The notes under the pieces were generated by a model, which saw only the letters and a program-made list of their open reading frames with translations, was not told the origin of the DNA and made no database searches. A stretch of DNA of 64,000 bases, from contig CAKTZI010000015.1 in assembly GCA_934635385.1 (NCBI GenBank), forward strand, positions 16,415-80,414. The letters run 5' to 3'. Position numbers and translations under genes: made by a program. This DNA comes from an uncultured Kiritimatiellota bacterium (GTDB lineage: Bacteria > Verrucomicrobiota > Kiritimatiellia > RFP12 > UBA1067). Positions 14,967 to 24,069 of the stretch are shown one piece after another; the stretch's first letter is position 1; each line of letters starts with the position of its first letter.

Positions 14967-16280
14967 GTGTCCTTTTCCAGTGGGAGGCAGAGGATACACA
15001 AAAATACGAGCGTTTTCCCGCAAGGGGACTTGTCTCACGCGGAGTCGCGGAGACGCGGAGCGGGAGGGCCGCGCTCTGTCGCGGCCGCCATCGACCGCAA
15101 AGGCTGGAAGCGCGTCAGGCTGGGAGACTTTGAGCAACATAGAAACAACACTTGCCCTCGGTCACTCACTTCAGTGGTTGGAGGGGAAACCCAAAACATT
15201 CACTATGGCGACATCTTGGTAAGGTTTGGTGAGATCGTCTCACTAAAACAACACCAAGTAGATTTCCTGACGGAAGAAGGAGAAGCGCATTCGCCCAAAG
15301 ATTACCTTCAAGATGGTGACATTGTCATTGCTGACACTGCTGAAGATGAAACAGCTGGGAAAGTTGTTGAAATCCAGGATGTGACAGAACGAAAAGCCGT
15401 AGCGGGATTGCACACGATCTTTCTTCGACCTCCGACTGGGCTGTTTGTTCGTGGCTGGCTTGGTTACTGGATGAATTCAAGTGCCTATCATGATCAGTTG
15501 CTGCCGTATATGACAGGCATAAAGGTCTTGTCACTCTCAAAGTCAAACCTTGCGAACACAGAAGTTTTCTATCCTTCAAAAGGCGAACAAAAGCGAATCG
15601 TTTCGGCACTCTCATCCATCGACACCCACATCTCTGCCCTCGAATCCCTTATTGCGAAATACGAGGCAATCAAAAAAGCGACCGTTAATTTGCTGCTGAA
15701 GCCAAAGGAGGGGTGGCAGCGGGTGAAATTGGGGGATGTTTGCTTGTCTTTTTCATATGGAGTGGGGGCATCTGCAATCCCATACGACGGAACAAATAGG
15801 TACATTCGTATTACGGATATTGACGATGATTCTCATGAATTTAGTCCAAGCCCGCTTTCTTCGCCAAGCCATTTCAATCACGACCACATTGTAAACGAAG
15901 GCGACATTCTTATTGCGAGGACAGGAGCAAGCGTTGGCAAGTCGTATATCTATCATCCTAATGATGGCAAACTGATTTTTGCCGGATTCTTGATACGGGC
16001 GACAATAAATCTTGATGTCGCCGATCCGTATTTTGTTTTTCTGCAAACGCTGACAGATAAATATCGGCAATGGGTCGCAGAAGAATCTATGCGGAGCGGG
16101 CAACCTGGACTGAACATCAATCAATGCAAAGACTTTGAGTTTTGCATTCCGAAGATGAGCGAGCAGCACAAGGTTGCCGCGCAAATCTCGGCAATCGATG
16201 CTGTGTTGAATAATTGCAAGAAGCAACTCAACAAAGCGCAGAACCTGAAATATGGGATGATGCCGTACTTCTTTGGATAA
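14967..16280 (+). CDS. hsdS: Silent hsdS allele (type I specificity subunit), invertible
   Basis: A type I specificity subunit of two target-recognition domains. TRD1 spans about residues 55-205, the central conserved helix (SSIDTHISALESLIAKYEAI) follows, TRD2 starts at GWQRVKLGDVC, and the end is KYGMMPYFFG. It points opposite to the hsd operon. The frame opens only through a GTG at 14967 without a promoter or good ribosome site, since the first codons up to GWKRVRLGD come from the outer inverted repeat. It is therefore read as the stored copy that is expressed after inversion. Residues SHAESRRRGAGG come from repeat family A. Tail to tail with the expressed hsdS, with no gap. Confidence 0.85.
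   Translation: MSFSSGRQRIHKNTSVFPQGDLSHAESRRRGAGGPRSVAAAIDRKGWKRVRLGDFEQHRNNTCPRSLTSVVGGETQNIHYGDILVRFGEIVSLKQHQVDFLTEEGEAHSPKDYLQDGDIVIADTAEDETAGKVVEIQDVTERKAVAGLHTIFLRPPTGLFVRGWLGYWMNSSAYHDQLLPYMTGIKVLSLSKSNLANTEVFYPSKGEQKRIVSALSSIDTHISALESLIAKYEAIKKATVNLLLKPKEGWQRVKLGDVCLSFSYGVGASAIPYDGTNRYIRITDIDDDSHEFSPSPLSSPSHFNHDHIVNEGDILIARTGASVGKSYIYHPNDGKLIFAGFLIRATINLDVADPYFVFLQTLTDKYRQWVAEESMRSGQPGLNINQCKDFEFCIPKMSEQHKVAAQISAIDAVLNNCKKQLNKAQNLKYGMMPYFFG
14998..15126 (+). repeat. Outer inverted repeat, left copy, of the hsdS invertible cassette
   Basis: About 127 bp from ACAAAAATACGAGCG to GCGCGTCAGGCTGGG are repeated in inverse at 17336-17461 with only a few differences (for example CAAGGGGACTTG versus CAGGGAGACTTG). 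It encodes the first 40 or so residues of both HsdS proteins and contains a family-A repeat. Confidence 0.9.
15614..15703 (+). repeat. Inner inverted repeat, left copy
   Basis: Ninety bp covering CATCCATCGACACCCACATC through TTGCTGCTGAAGCC match the inverse of 16867-16957 with a single difference. It encodes the central conserved helices between TRD1 and TRD2, so recombination here exchanges only TRD2 or TRD1. Confidence 0.9.
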
Positions 16281-17474
16281 TCAGCCGAAGAAGTGTGACA
16301 TCATGCCCTTCTTGATATCCTTTGTTTTTGACAGTTGAGCTTTCAGACCTCTTATTGTGCCATCAATTGAATCAAGAATTGCGACAATGCGCTTTTGTTC
16401 GGGCAATGGCGGTAATGATATCAATGTTCGCTTGCCATTGGTAATAGTGTAAGAGCCAACCGTACCAACACACGCCATTTCTTCGATTTGTTTTTGAATG
16501 TGGTCACTCCTGAAAGCGTGGAGGAAATAGTCTGGCCAGATTTTTCCACGATTCTTGAACCAAATAATGTTCCCGTCCTTGAAGTAGAATTTGTCCCTTC
16601 CCTTCACAAGATAAGGGACACCTATACTTCCGACCCCAGTTACAAGCAAATCGCCAGAACTAATTGCGCCGCTTGAGGCTGCCAGTTCCGCGTACAATTT
16701 CTCAGAAATATGCAAGGGCGTTATCGGACGTCCTTCATTTAGGGCAACAAGTTCTCGTGCGCGATAGAACGGTACGCCCGAATCAGTCCAATCGGATTCA
16801 TGAACCCGACGAGTGGAGCAAACTTCACAGATTTCACCGAGCGGAACAATTCTCCACCCATCCCTCGGCTTCAGCAGCAAATTAACGGTCGCTTTTTTGA
16901 TTGCCTCGTATTTCGCAATAAGGGATTCAAGGGCAGAGATGTGGGTGTCGATGGATGTTATAGCGGTGGCGATTCTAAGCTGGTCTTCATAACAAGGTAA
17001 AGCGCATTCTAACGCTTTAAGCGCCGCCAGGTGTCTTGCATACCCCTGTGGGACTTTACAGGCCATATGCTGTACCAAGTAATACAAAAAACGCATGCTA
17101 AACACTTCACGTTTGGGTGCTAACAGTTTTACACCATCCCCCAATATCAGGCAATCAAAATCTATGTATTTTACATTGCAAGTATGATCTCCGAAAAGTA
17201 TGACCGGATGTGTTGGATGATAGTAAACTGTTGTTATCGAAATTTCACCAGTATAATCCCCTTGGGTGATTTGGCGGACTTGTCTTGATTGTGGATGAGA
17301 GGAATTACACCATCCAACATTCTTTAACACATCCCCCAGCCTGACGCGCTTCCAGCCTTTGCGGTCGAGGACGGCCGCGACAGAGCGCGGCCCTCCCGCT
17401 CCGCGTCTCCGCGACTCCGCGTGAGACAAGTCTCCCTGCGGGAAAACGCTCGTATTTTTGTCAGCTGATTTCAT
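16281..17474 (-). CDS. hsdS: Expressed hsdS allele (type I specificity subunit)
   Basis: A 397-residue specificity subunit at the end of the hsd operon. After the repeat-encoded N terminus (KNTSVFPQGDLSHAESRRRG), TRD1 starts at GWKRVRLGDVLKNVGW. The central helix DTHISALESLIAKYEAIKKA and TRD2 (GWRIVPLGEICEVCSTRRV) follow, and the protein ends KKGMMSHFFG. The ATG at 17474 overlaps the Fic gene stop (ATGA), so this copy is translated with the operon. The ATG lies just outside the outer inverted repeat, so whichever allele is inverted into place gains it. Both TRDs differ from those of the silent allele. Confidence 0.9.
   Translation of the reverse strand: MKSADKNTSVFPQGDLSHAESRRRGAGGPRSVAAVLDRKGWKRVRLGDVLKNVGWCNSSHPQSRQVRQITQGDYTGEISITTVYYHPTHPVILFGDHTCNVKYIDFDCLILGDGVKLLAPKREVFSMRFLYYLVQHMACKVPQGYARHLAALKALECALPCYEDQLRIATAITSIDTHISALESLIAKYEAIKKATVNLLLKPRDGWRIVPLGEICEVCSTRRVHESDWTDSGVPFYRARELVALNEGRPITPLHISEKLYAELAASSGAISSGDLLVTGVGSIGVPYLVKGRDKFYFKDGNIIWFKNRGKIWPDYFLHAFRSDHIQKQIEEMACVGTVGSYTITNGKRTLISLPPLPEQKRIVAILDSIDGTIRGLKAQLSKTKDIKKGMMSHFFG
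16867..16957 (-). repeat. Inner inverted repeat, right copy
   Basis: Inverse of 15614-15703; it lies between TRD1 and TRD2 of the expressed hsdS. Confidence 0.9.
17336..17461 (-). repeat. Outer inverted repeat, right copy
   Basis: Inverse of 14998-15126; it starts 11 bp inside the expressed hsdS reading frame. Confidence 0.9.
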
Positions 17475-18361
17475 TCGCCGCCCCCTCCGTCATTCTGTTC
17501 GTAATAATACGAGTAATCGATGCCCTTCATAAAGGTCTCGCGGTCGTTGATTTTCGCCGTGAGCGCAGGGCGCAGAAGGTCTTTCAGCGGCTTGGTATCC
17601 GTCACGCTCGTTCGCATGGCGGCAAGGTAGGCGTTCTTGTCCACTTGACTCCAGTCGATGCAACGCCTAATGGAACGCTTCAAAATCAAGTCAAGCCAGA
17701 TTCGCGTGGAACGCCCGTTGCCCTCCATAAACGGATGCGCCACGTTCATCTCCACGTATTTGTCCACGATTTCATCAAAGGTCGTTTCCGGCATGGATTC
17801 GATTGTCCGAAGCGTTGCGGGGAAATGCAGACAGTTGGCGAACGTGAAGCCACCCTTTGAGATGTTCTTTGTGCGGATCTGTCCGGCAAAGTCATAAAGC
17901 CCACCGAAGATATAACCGTGAATCTGCTGAAGGCACTTGACGCTGCCGGGTTCCAGACTGTCGAGAAGACCACTCCCAAAAAGCTCGTATGCTTTCTGTC
18001 GTGACTTGCCGTCAATCGTGTTGTCGGAGTAGAGGAACCAATCAAGGAAGCCCGATGCCTTGCTGTTCGGAAACGCTTTCACAAGATCGACGATGCCAGA
18101 GGCATCAAGGGCGTCTGACAGATACCGTTTCCCGTCCGCCGCCGTCAGTTTCAGTTGGGTAGTGGCACTAACCAACTGACTGCCCTCGCGCTTGAGCTTG
18201 GCTTTGAGCCACTTCCAATAATTGCGATTCTTGGCATAGTCGCCTTGCGCATTAAGGACGCCTATGATATCCAAGACTGAGAAGAACCATTTGGATGTAG
18301 CATCGTCCCATACGGCACGAACTTTTCGGTCAGTGAAGAAGCGGATTGAAACCTTCTGCAT
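17471..18361 (-). CDS. BRO-like N-terminal domain fused to a Fic domain
   Basis: A 296-residue protein between HsdM and HsdS. Residues 1-125 resemble BRO-N/DinD-type phage antirepressor domains (VRAVWDDATSKWFFSVLDII, NRNYWKWLKAKLKREGSQLV, YLSDALDASGIVDLV). Residues about 140-260 are a Fic domain with the complete active motif HPFMEGNGRSTRIW, preceded by the flap-like IRTKNISKGGFTFANC. Fic proteins transfer AMP or other phosphate-linked groups to hydroxyls of target proteins. The ATG at 18361 has GGAGGAAC upstream; the longer frame up to 18631 overlaps hsdM and is not used. Fic genes inside type I RM operons are known, but the target here is not. Confidence 0.85.
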   Translation of the reverse strand: MQKVSIRFFTDRKVRAVWDDATSKWFFSVLDIIGVLNAQGDYAKNRNYWKWLKAKLKREGSQLVSATTQLKLTAADGKRYLSDALDASGIVDLVKAFPNSKASGFLDWFLYSDNTIDGKSRQKAYELFGSGLLDSLEPGSVKCLQQIHGYIFGGLYDFAGQIRTKNISKGGFTFANCLHFPATLRTIESMPETTFDEIVDKYVEMNVAHPFMEGNGRSTRIWLDLILKRSIRRCIDWSQVDKNAYLAAMRTSVTDTKPLKDLLRPALTAKINDRETFMKGIDYSYYYEQNDGGGGE

Positions 18362-18377
18362 CACAAGTTCCTCCGTC

Positions 18378-20771
18378 CTACCAGTCGAACCCCATCTCTC
18401 GGAGGACATCGTGTACTTCGCGCTGCGACTGAGCGACCTTCGTTTCAAGTTCCGAAAGCGTCTCGCTGTAGCGCTGGGCGAGAGCCGCGAGTTCTGTGGC
18501 GAACTTGCGCAGAGCGGAATCGAAGAGTCCCATGATCGACACGTTGAGCGCGGCAAACCACTTGTCGTCAAAGAGCAGCGCCTGGATCTCGGTTTCCGAG
18601 AGTTCTGCGAATTTCGCCTCGGTCGCGGCATCGAGTTTCCGCTCTTCGGCTTTCAGCTTGGCGGCGGCATCCGACTTTTCCTTTTTCAGCGAGAAATACT
18701 TGCGCACGGACGCGCTCGCCTTGAGTCGCTTCTTGAGTTCCTTGTCCGACGGCACCTTCCAATCGTCGCCGTCCGCCTCCACGACATCCGAATCTTCACC
18801 CTTCTCCGTCTCGGATTCGATGAATTGGTCGAATGCGGCGGAAGCCGTTTCCGACGCTTCGGCTGCCGTTTTGACCGATTCAACGAGTTCGGGGAAGTAG
18901 CGGTTCGAGACGAGAGATTTTGGGATGAGGAGTCCGTCCCATTCTTTCGCTGCCTTAGTCTTCTTTGTGACGACAGTTTCCCGCCCCGCCAGCCAACCGT
19001 CGGAATTGAGGATGTAGAGGTCGTCTCGCATCGTCTCATTGGCGTAGTCCATGAAGACGCCATAGACATCGTAGGGATCGATGACGGCGGAGACGAAACC
19101 CGAATCCTTCAGCATGGCCGTGCCAAGGAGTTCGATTGTCGTCTTCGGCTTTCGGGCAAGATCCTGCATGATGCTGGAGCGGGCGAATGCCGTCCATTTC
19201 GCGAACGAAGCGGCAAGGGCCGCGCGAATCTTCGCAGCGGATTCCGACGCCTCCAAGAACGTGGCAATCTCGGCGGAATCGATTTTGAGGGCCGAGAAAC
19301 CCTTGCGCAGGGGCTTGAAGAGCCGATCTCTCATTTCCGGGAAACTCTGCCATTCGGACTCGAATGCGTCTATTTCCTCGTCCGAAATGCCGCCGCGCAG
19401 ATGTCCGTCGAGGTTGTGTTTCACCGACGAATCTCGCGCTTCTACGTACCGGGGAATGTTGAGATTGTAGTCGTTGAGCGCGATCTCGTCCCATGTCGCC
19501 AAACGGGAATAGTGTGGAACCTCCTTCTGTCCACGCCATGTATCGACGATGCGGCGGATGTCCTGTTCGCGGAGGCGGTTCTTCGCCCCATCCTTCATGA
19601 AGCCCCCCTTGGCGTCGATGAAGAAAATGCCCTTGCGCTCCTTTGTGCCGCGCTTGTCGATCAGGATGATCGACGCAGGGATGCCGGTTCCGAAGAAGAG
19701 ATTGGGCGGAAGCCCGATGATGCCCTTGATGAGGTGCTTTTCGATCAGGTCACGCCGTATGACATACTCGGCGTTGCCGCGAAAGAGGACCCCATGCGGA
19801 AGAATGCAGGCACAGCGTCCCTCATGGCCGGGATCGTCCTTCAGGGATCGTATCAGATGCAGGAGAAAAGCGTAGTCGCCGTTCTTCTCTGGCGGCAGAA
19901 GATTCGGATTCCACCGGTTGTAGATGTCGCTCTCTCCGGCATCCCCCAGCCAGTTCTTCATCGAGAACGGGGGATTGGCAACGCCGATGTCGAACGTCTC
20001 AAGGTGAGTGGAGGACTTGAACTTCGGGTCGTTCAGCGTGTCGCCGATTTCGATCTTGGCATTGAGAATGCCATGGAGAAGCATATTCAGTTTCGCGAGC
20101 GAGGCCGTCGTGGCGTCCTTTTCCTGTCCGCGAATGCTCAGATTCTGGCGTGGCGTCTCGCCGAGCGCGCGAAGGAGAAGAGAACCCGAACCGCAGGCCG
20201 GATCGTATATCGTATTGGACGCCCGTTCAAACTCGCCCATCTCCAGAACCATCGCGATGATACGGCTCACTTCGGCTGGGGTGTAGAACTGCCCCTTGGA
20301 CTTGCCGCTTTCGGCGGCAAAGTTCTTCATCAAGTATTCGTATGCATCGCCAAGGAGGTCATCATCGGCGGCCCGGTTCTTTGAGAAGTCAAGTGCATCC
20401 GCCTGAAACACGCCAATCAGTTTCGAGAGGGTGTTGACCATCGTCTTCCCCTCGCCGAACTTCGTCGGGTCGTTGAAATTGGGCAGGGTCAAATCACCAA
20501 TGATGCGGCTGTTTGCCTTCTTTATCGATTCAAGCCGCTTGTTGATCTCCTCGCCGATGTGCGAGTTCTGTTTCAAGGCGACGAAATCGTCGAACCTGCA
20601 TCCTTCGGGGATGGCCAGTCTCGTCTGGTGTTGTTTCGCCTTATCCGAAAGATACTTCACGAAAAGCATCATCAACACGTAGTCCTTGTACTGGCTTGCG
20701 TCCATTGAACCGCGAAGCGCGTTGCACGAGTCCCAGAGTGTGCTGTAGAGCTGCGATTTCTTGAGTGCCAT
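18378..20771 (-). CDS. hsdM: Type I DNA methyltransferase subunit HsdM, long form
   Basis: A 797-residue HsdM. The N-terminal helical domain (TLWDSCNALRGSMDASQYKD) is followed by the Rossmann methylase with YDPACGSGSLLLRA (motif I, AdoMet) and FDIGVANPPFSMKNWLGDA (motif IV). Then come GIPASIILIDK, and LAPHG-like CACILPHGVLFRG precedes this. After about residue 480 there is a 300-residue extension with long charged helices (SLKKEKSDAAAKLKAEERKL), longer than the common 500-residue HsdM and typical of the form that pairs with a separate short S subunit. It follows HsdR by 13 bp and has GGAG upstream. Confidence 0.95.
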   Translation of the reverse strand: MALKKSQLYSTLWDSCNALRGSMDASQYKDYVLMMLFVKYLSDKAKQHQTRLAIPEGCRFDDFVALKQNSHIGEEINKRLESIKKANSRIIGDLTLPNFNDPTKFGEGKTMVNTLSKLIGVFQADALDFSKNRAADDDLLGDAYEYLMKNFAAESGKSKGQFYTPAEVSRIIAMVLEMGEFERASNTIYDPACGSGSLLLRALGETPRQNLSIRGQEKDATTASLAKLNMLLHGILNAKIEIGDTLNDPKFKSSTHLETFDIGVANPPFSMKNWLGDAGESDIYNRWNPNLLPPEKNGDYAFLLHLIRSLKDDPGHEGRCACILPHGVLFRGNAEYVIRRDLIEKHLIKGIIGLPPNLFFGTGIPASIILIDKRGTKERKGIFFIDAKGGFMKDGAKNRLREQDIRRIVDTWRGQKEVPHYSRLATWDEIALNDYNLNIPRYVEARDSSVKHNLDGHLRGGISDEEIDAFESEWQSFPEMRDRLFKPLRKGFSALKIDSAEIATFLEASESAAKIRAALAASFAKWTAFARSSIMQDLARKPKTTIELLGTAMLKDSGFVSAVIDPYDVYGVFMDYANETMRDDLYILNSDGWLAGRETVVTKKTKAAKEWDGLLIPKSLVSNRYFPELVESVKTAAEASETASAAFDQFIESETEKGEDSDVVEADGDDWKVPSDKELKKRLKASASVRKYFSLKKEKSDAAAKLKAEERKLDAATEAKFAELSETEIQALLFDDKWFAALNVSIMGLFDSALRKFATELAALAQRYSETLSELETKVAQSQREVHDVLREMGFDW

Positions 20772-20784
20772 TTTCTTATCTCCG

Positions 20785-23700
20785 TTACGAATTCTGCGCG
20801 AGATACTTGTAGAGATTGTAAATCTGCTCCTCGGTGCGTCCGGGGAAGCGATCTTTCAGTTCTTCCTGGAACAGGAACGCGTCCTTGGAACTGGAATCGC
20901 GCCAGTTGACGCCGGCATCGTATTCCGCCGCCTCTTCCGCCACGCACGCCGTGGACACGGCGGAGTCCTCGCTTTCGCCGTCCATCATCCAGTCGCAGCG
21001 ATTGTTCCAAAGAACCTTCTGGCGCTTCGTCGTGATGCTTTCGGGATAACTGCCTTCACCCGTCTTCATCTTCTTGATGAGTTCGAGGAGGTGCTTCATC
21101 TGCTCCTGGAACGTGAGCGTTCCCGCACGCATGGTGGCGAGAATGTCCTGCAGCTGTTCGCCGTAGGTGCGAAACGCGGCGGGGTCGCTGTCCTTGAAGG
21201 AGTTGATCACGCTGCGGGCCTTGGCCTCGATGACCTCCGCCGCAGACCTTGCGCTCCCCGCCTCGCGCGTCGCCTTCTTTGCCGCATCGCCGATGTCACT
21301 GTCCGTCTCGATGAGATCGAGGAACGAGAAGTCGGCGGTGGCGGGGATGATGGTCTCGATTTCATTGGCGCGGACGAACCGGTCGAGCAATGCCCTCATG
21401 CCGGGATCGTATTGACGCGGATCGAAAAAGTCATCCGTGTTCTGTTTCACGTAGAGGTTGACGTGACGTGCCTCGCAAGCCTCCTTGTGTATTTGCGCCG
21501 CCTCTTCGCCCGAATATCCGGCCTTGCCCATGTGATCAGCGAGGTTGGCGTAGGCGACGACGAAATTCTGCGTAATGCGATACATCATCTGTCGACGAAT
21601 CTTGGCGATGTCGTCCGGAGGGAAGTCGGTCTTGTAGTATTCGACAAGCAGGTCATTGCCCGTCAGCCCGCGCGCAATCCAATCCGAACGCAACGCTGAC
21701 CATGCGGAACGGGCCGCGTCAAGTTTCGTCTTGTTTCGAGCGAGGGCGTCGCACAGCAGACCGTCGATGTCTACCTCGTCAAAACCAGAGAAAGCGCCAG
21801 AGTTGAACCGCGTAACCGCATCCTCGATCTTGTCGAAAAGATGCTTGAAGTCAACGACAAGACCAAACTCCTTGTGCGTACGGGCGACAATGTTGCCATC
21901 CTTGTTTTTCACGTCCGCGCCGAGACGGTTCACACGGCAGATTGCCTGAAAGAGCGTGTGGTCGCGCATATCGCGGTCGATGTAGAGAACGGTCGCCGTT
22001 GGCGCATCAAAGCCCGTCAGCAGTTTGTCCACGACGATGAGAAGCTTCATCTGCGAGGGGCTGTTCAGAAAGCGATCCTTAGCCTTCTTCTCGTACTCCT
22101 CAACGCAGCCCACGCCGAGATCGGCAAACGACTTGAGTGCCATGTCGTGCTTGAACTTCTGTTCGTCCTCTTCGGTCGGATCGGACGCATGCTTGCGCAG
22201 ATCGTCGTCGGACGGACTGAAACTCGTCACGACGGCGCATCTGTTCCTGAGCGCCGTGTTACTGCACCGGTTCTGGAAGAAATCGTAGTACTTGTAGGCG
22301 GAATAGATGCTGTCGGCGACAAGCATGGCATTGCACCAGTCCTCGCGCAGGAGCGCGTTCGCCGTCAAGTCATCGAGGACGCTGTAGCCGATGCGCTCAA
22401 TGCGTTCGTTGGCGGAATAGACCTTCTCCAGCGTCGCCCATCGGTCTTTCAGCTCCTGGACGCGCTCCGGCGCAAGGCCGGTCGAGAGTGCGGCAAACTT
22501 CGCATCAAGCAGGTCTTTGCTGTCGAGTCGCTGCTCGGCGTCGCGGGCTTCGTATTGCAAGTCGAGGATCACGCCATCAGCGACGGCCTCCTTGTGGAGA
22601 TAGGTGTGGATGAACGGCCCGAACCGTGTTTCGCTTGCGTTCTTGTATGCTTCGTAACCGCGTTTCTTCTCGTCCTTGAGGAGCGGAGTTCCCGTGAAGC
22701 CGATCAGCATCACGTCCTCGCCCATGATCTCGCGCATGGCGGCATGGAGCGAACCACCTTGCGTCCGATGGCATTCGTCCACGAACACGAAGAGGTTTTT
22801 GCCTTTGACGGAGAAACCATGCGGATACTCCTTGTGGATGATCTCCTTCAGTTCCTCAAGGTACTTGTCGAGCGGAATCTTCACGCTGCTGCGGTCGCGC
22901 GCTTCGGTTTCGGGATGGATGCCGAACTTGTGGATAAGCGAGCATATCAGCCACTCGGTACCGTTATTCAGAACCTTCAAAAGGTCAGACTTCGACTTGG
23001 CCTGATAAAGGGAATTGTTCGTGTGCTGGAAATTGCGCTTGATCTGTTCGTCGAGTTCGGTTCGGTCCGTAATGATCAAGACGCGAGGATCTGAAAAGCT
23101 GCTGCGGATGTAGTTGGCAAGCCACACCATCGTAAGCGACTTGCCACTACCCTGCGAATGCCAAATGACGCCGCTCGCCTTGTCCGCAAGACGGTCGCGG
23201 CAGACGCGGAGGGCGTGGAACTGGTGGGGGCGCATGACCTTCTTTACGCCGGCATCGGACACTACGCCGTAACGCACAAGAAACAGAAACGTCTCCTTGT
23301 CGAAGAATCGCAGAAAGCTCTCCGCGTCCGTGAGCTGCGTCCCGACTTTCTGACCATCGTCCTTCCAGTTGCACCAGAACTTCTGCGGCGTTCCGACAGT
23401 CGCATACTTGAAGCCCGTGTTCTCGCTTTTGCCGTTGCTCTTCTTCGGATTCGCCGCGACGGTGAACTGCACGGTCGTGAAGAACGACGGTATCAGATCG
23501 CGCTCGTTCGAGAGGCACTGGCGGATGCCCTCGTCTATCGTCACAAGTGACCGCTTCAGCTCAATCACGCAGAGGGCGATTCCGTTCACGTAGACAACGA
23601 TGTCCGGTCGGGAATGGCAACCGGTCATCGGATCAATGTAGCTCACCTCCTCCGCAAACGCAAATCGATTCCGCTCCGGGTGTGCGAAATCGATGAACAC

Positions 23701-24060
23701 CACATCCTCTTCAGGCTTGTCCGCGCTTGGCCTCGCCTTTGTCCCAACGACAAGAAGGTTATAGAATGCAGCATTGCATTCAAGGAGAACGGCGAATTTC
23801 TCGGACGAAAGTGCCGCCTTCTCCCGCAGTTTGTACAGCGCGGCCTCTATCTGCATCCGCGTATAGCCCGAATCCTTGAGATACGCGCGCATCTCGTCCT
23901 CGATAATGTTCGAGTTTCGCAAACCTCCCGATCTGGACGCTTCGCCCCTCGCATACTGGAAGTTTCCAAGGTAGGTGTAGGAAAGTCCGTTCGGATCCCT
24001 CATCATTTCAACGATGGAGTTCTGGTACGCGCGTTCCTTCTCTTCCATGAAATTTGCCAT
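20785..24060 (-). CDS. hsdR: Type I restriction subunit HsdR (ATPase/nuclease)
   Basis: A 1091-residue restriction and translocase subunit. The N-terminal nuclease has CHSRPDIVVYVNGIALCVIE followed by LKRSL (PD...ELK). The SF2 helicase part contains SGVIWHSQGSGKSLTMVWLA (Walker A), VLIITDRTELDEQIKRNFQ, FVFVDECHRTQGG (DECH box), MLIGFTGTPLLKDEK (motif III) and LLIVVDKLLTGFDAP (motif V). A C-terminal helical domain contacts the methylase. AAGGAG stands 5 bp before the ATG. It follows the YgjP-type peptidase gene by 9 bp. The enzyme depends on HsdM/HsdS, whose specificity can invert. Confidence 0.95.
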   Translation of the reverse strand: MANFMEEKERAYQNSIVEMMRDPNGLSYTYLGNFQYARGEASRSGGLRNSNIIEDEMRAYLKDSGYTRMQIEAALYKLREKAALSSEKFAVLLECNAAFYNLLVVGTKARPSADKPEEDVVFIDFAHPERNRFAFAEEVSYIDPMTGCHSRPDIVVYVNGIALCVIELKRSLVTIDEGIRQCLSNERDLIPSFFTTVQFTVAANPKKSNGKSENTGFKYATVGTPQKFWCNWKDDGQKVGTQLTDAESFLRFFDKETFLFLVRYGVVSDAGVKKVMRPHQFHALRVCRDRLADKASGVIWHSQGSGKSLTMVWLANYIRSSFSDPRVLIITDRTELDEQIKRNFQHTNNSLYQAKSKSDLLKVLNNGTEWLICSLIHKFGIHPETEARDRSSVKIPLDKYLEELKEIIHKEYPHGFSVKGKNLFVFVDECHRTQGGSLHAAMREIMGEDVMLIGFTGTPLLKDEKKRGYEAYKNASETRFGPFIHTYLHKEAVADGVILDLQYEARDAEQRLDSKDLLDAKFAALSTGLAPERVQELKDRWATLEKVYSANERIERIGYSVLDDLTANALLREDWCNAMLVADSIYSAYKYYDFFQNRCSNTALRNRCAVVTSFSPSDDDLRKHASDPTEEDEQKFKHDMALKSFADLGVGCVEEYEKKAKDRFLNSPSQMKLLIVVDKLLTGFDAPTATVLYIDRDMRDHTLFQAICRVNRLGADVKNKDGNIVARTHKEFGLVVDFKHLFDKIEDAVTRFNSGAFSGFDEVDIDGLLCDALARNKTKLDAARSAWSALRSDWIARGLTGNDLLVEYYKTDFPPDDIAKIRRQMMYRITQNFVVAYANLADHMGKAGYSGEEAAQIHKEACEARHVNLYVKQNTDDFFDPRQYDPGMRALLDRFVRANEIETIIPATADFSFLDLIETDSDIGDAAKKATREAGSARSAAEVIEAKARSVINSFKDSDPAAFRTYGEQLQDILATMRAGTLTFQEQMKHLLELIKKMKTGEGSYPESITTKRQKVLWNNRCDWMMDGESEDSAVSTACVAEEAAEYDAGVNWRDSSSKDAFLFQEELKDRFPGRTEEQIYNLYKYLAQNS

Positions 24061-24069
24061 GCCTACTCC

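Noticed and set aside
18264..20384. Long plus-strand open frame opposite hsdM (706 codons)
   Set aside because: It is the reverse frame of a clear HsdM gene in GC-rich DNA; composition is Arg/Val-rich without domains, and no ribosome site is present.
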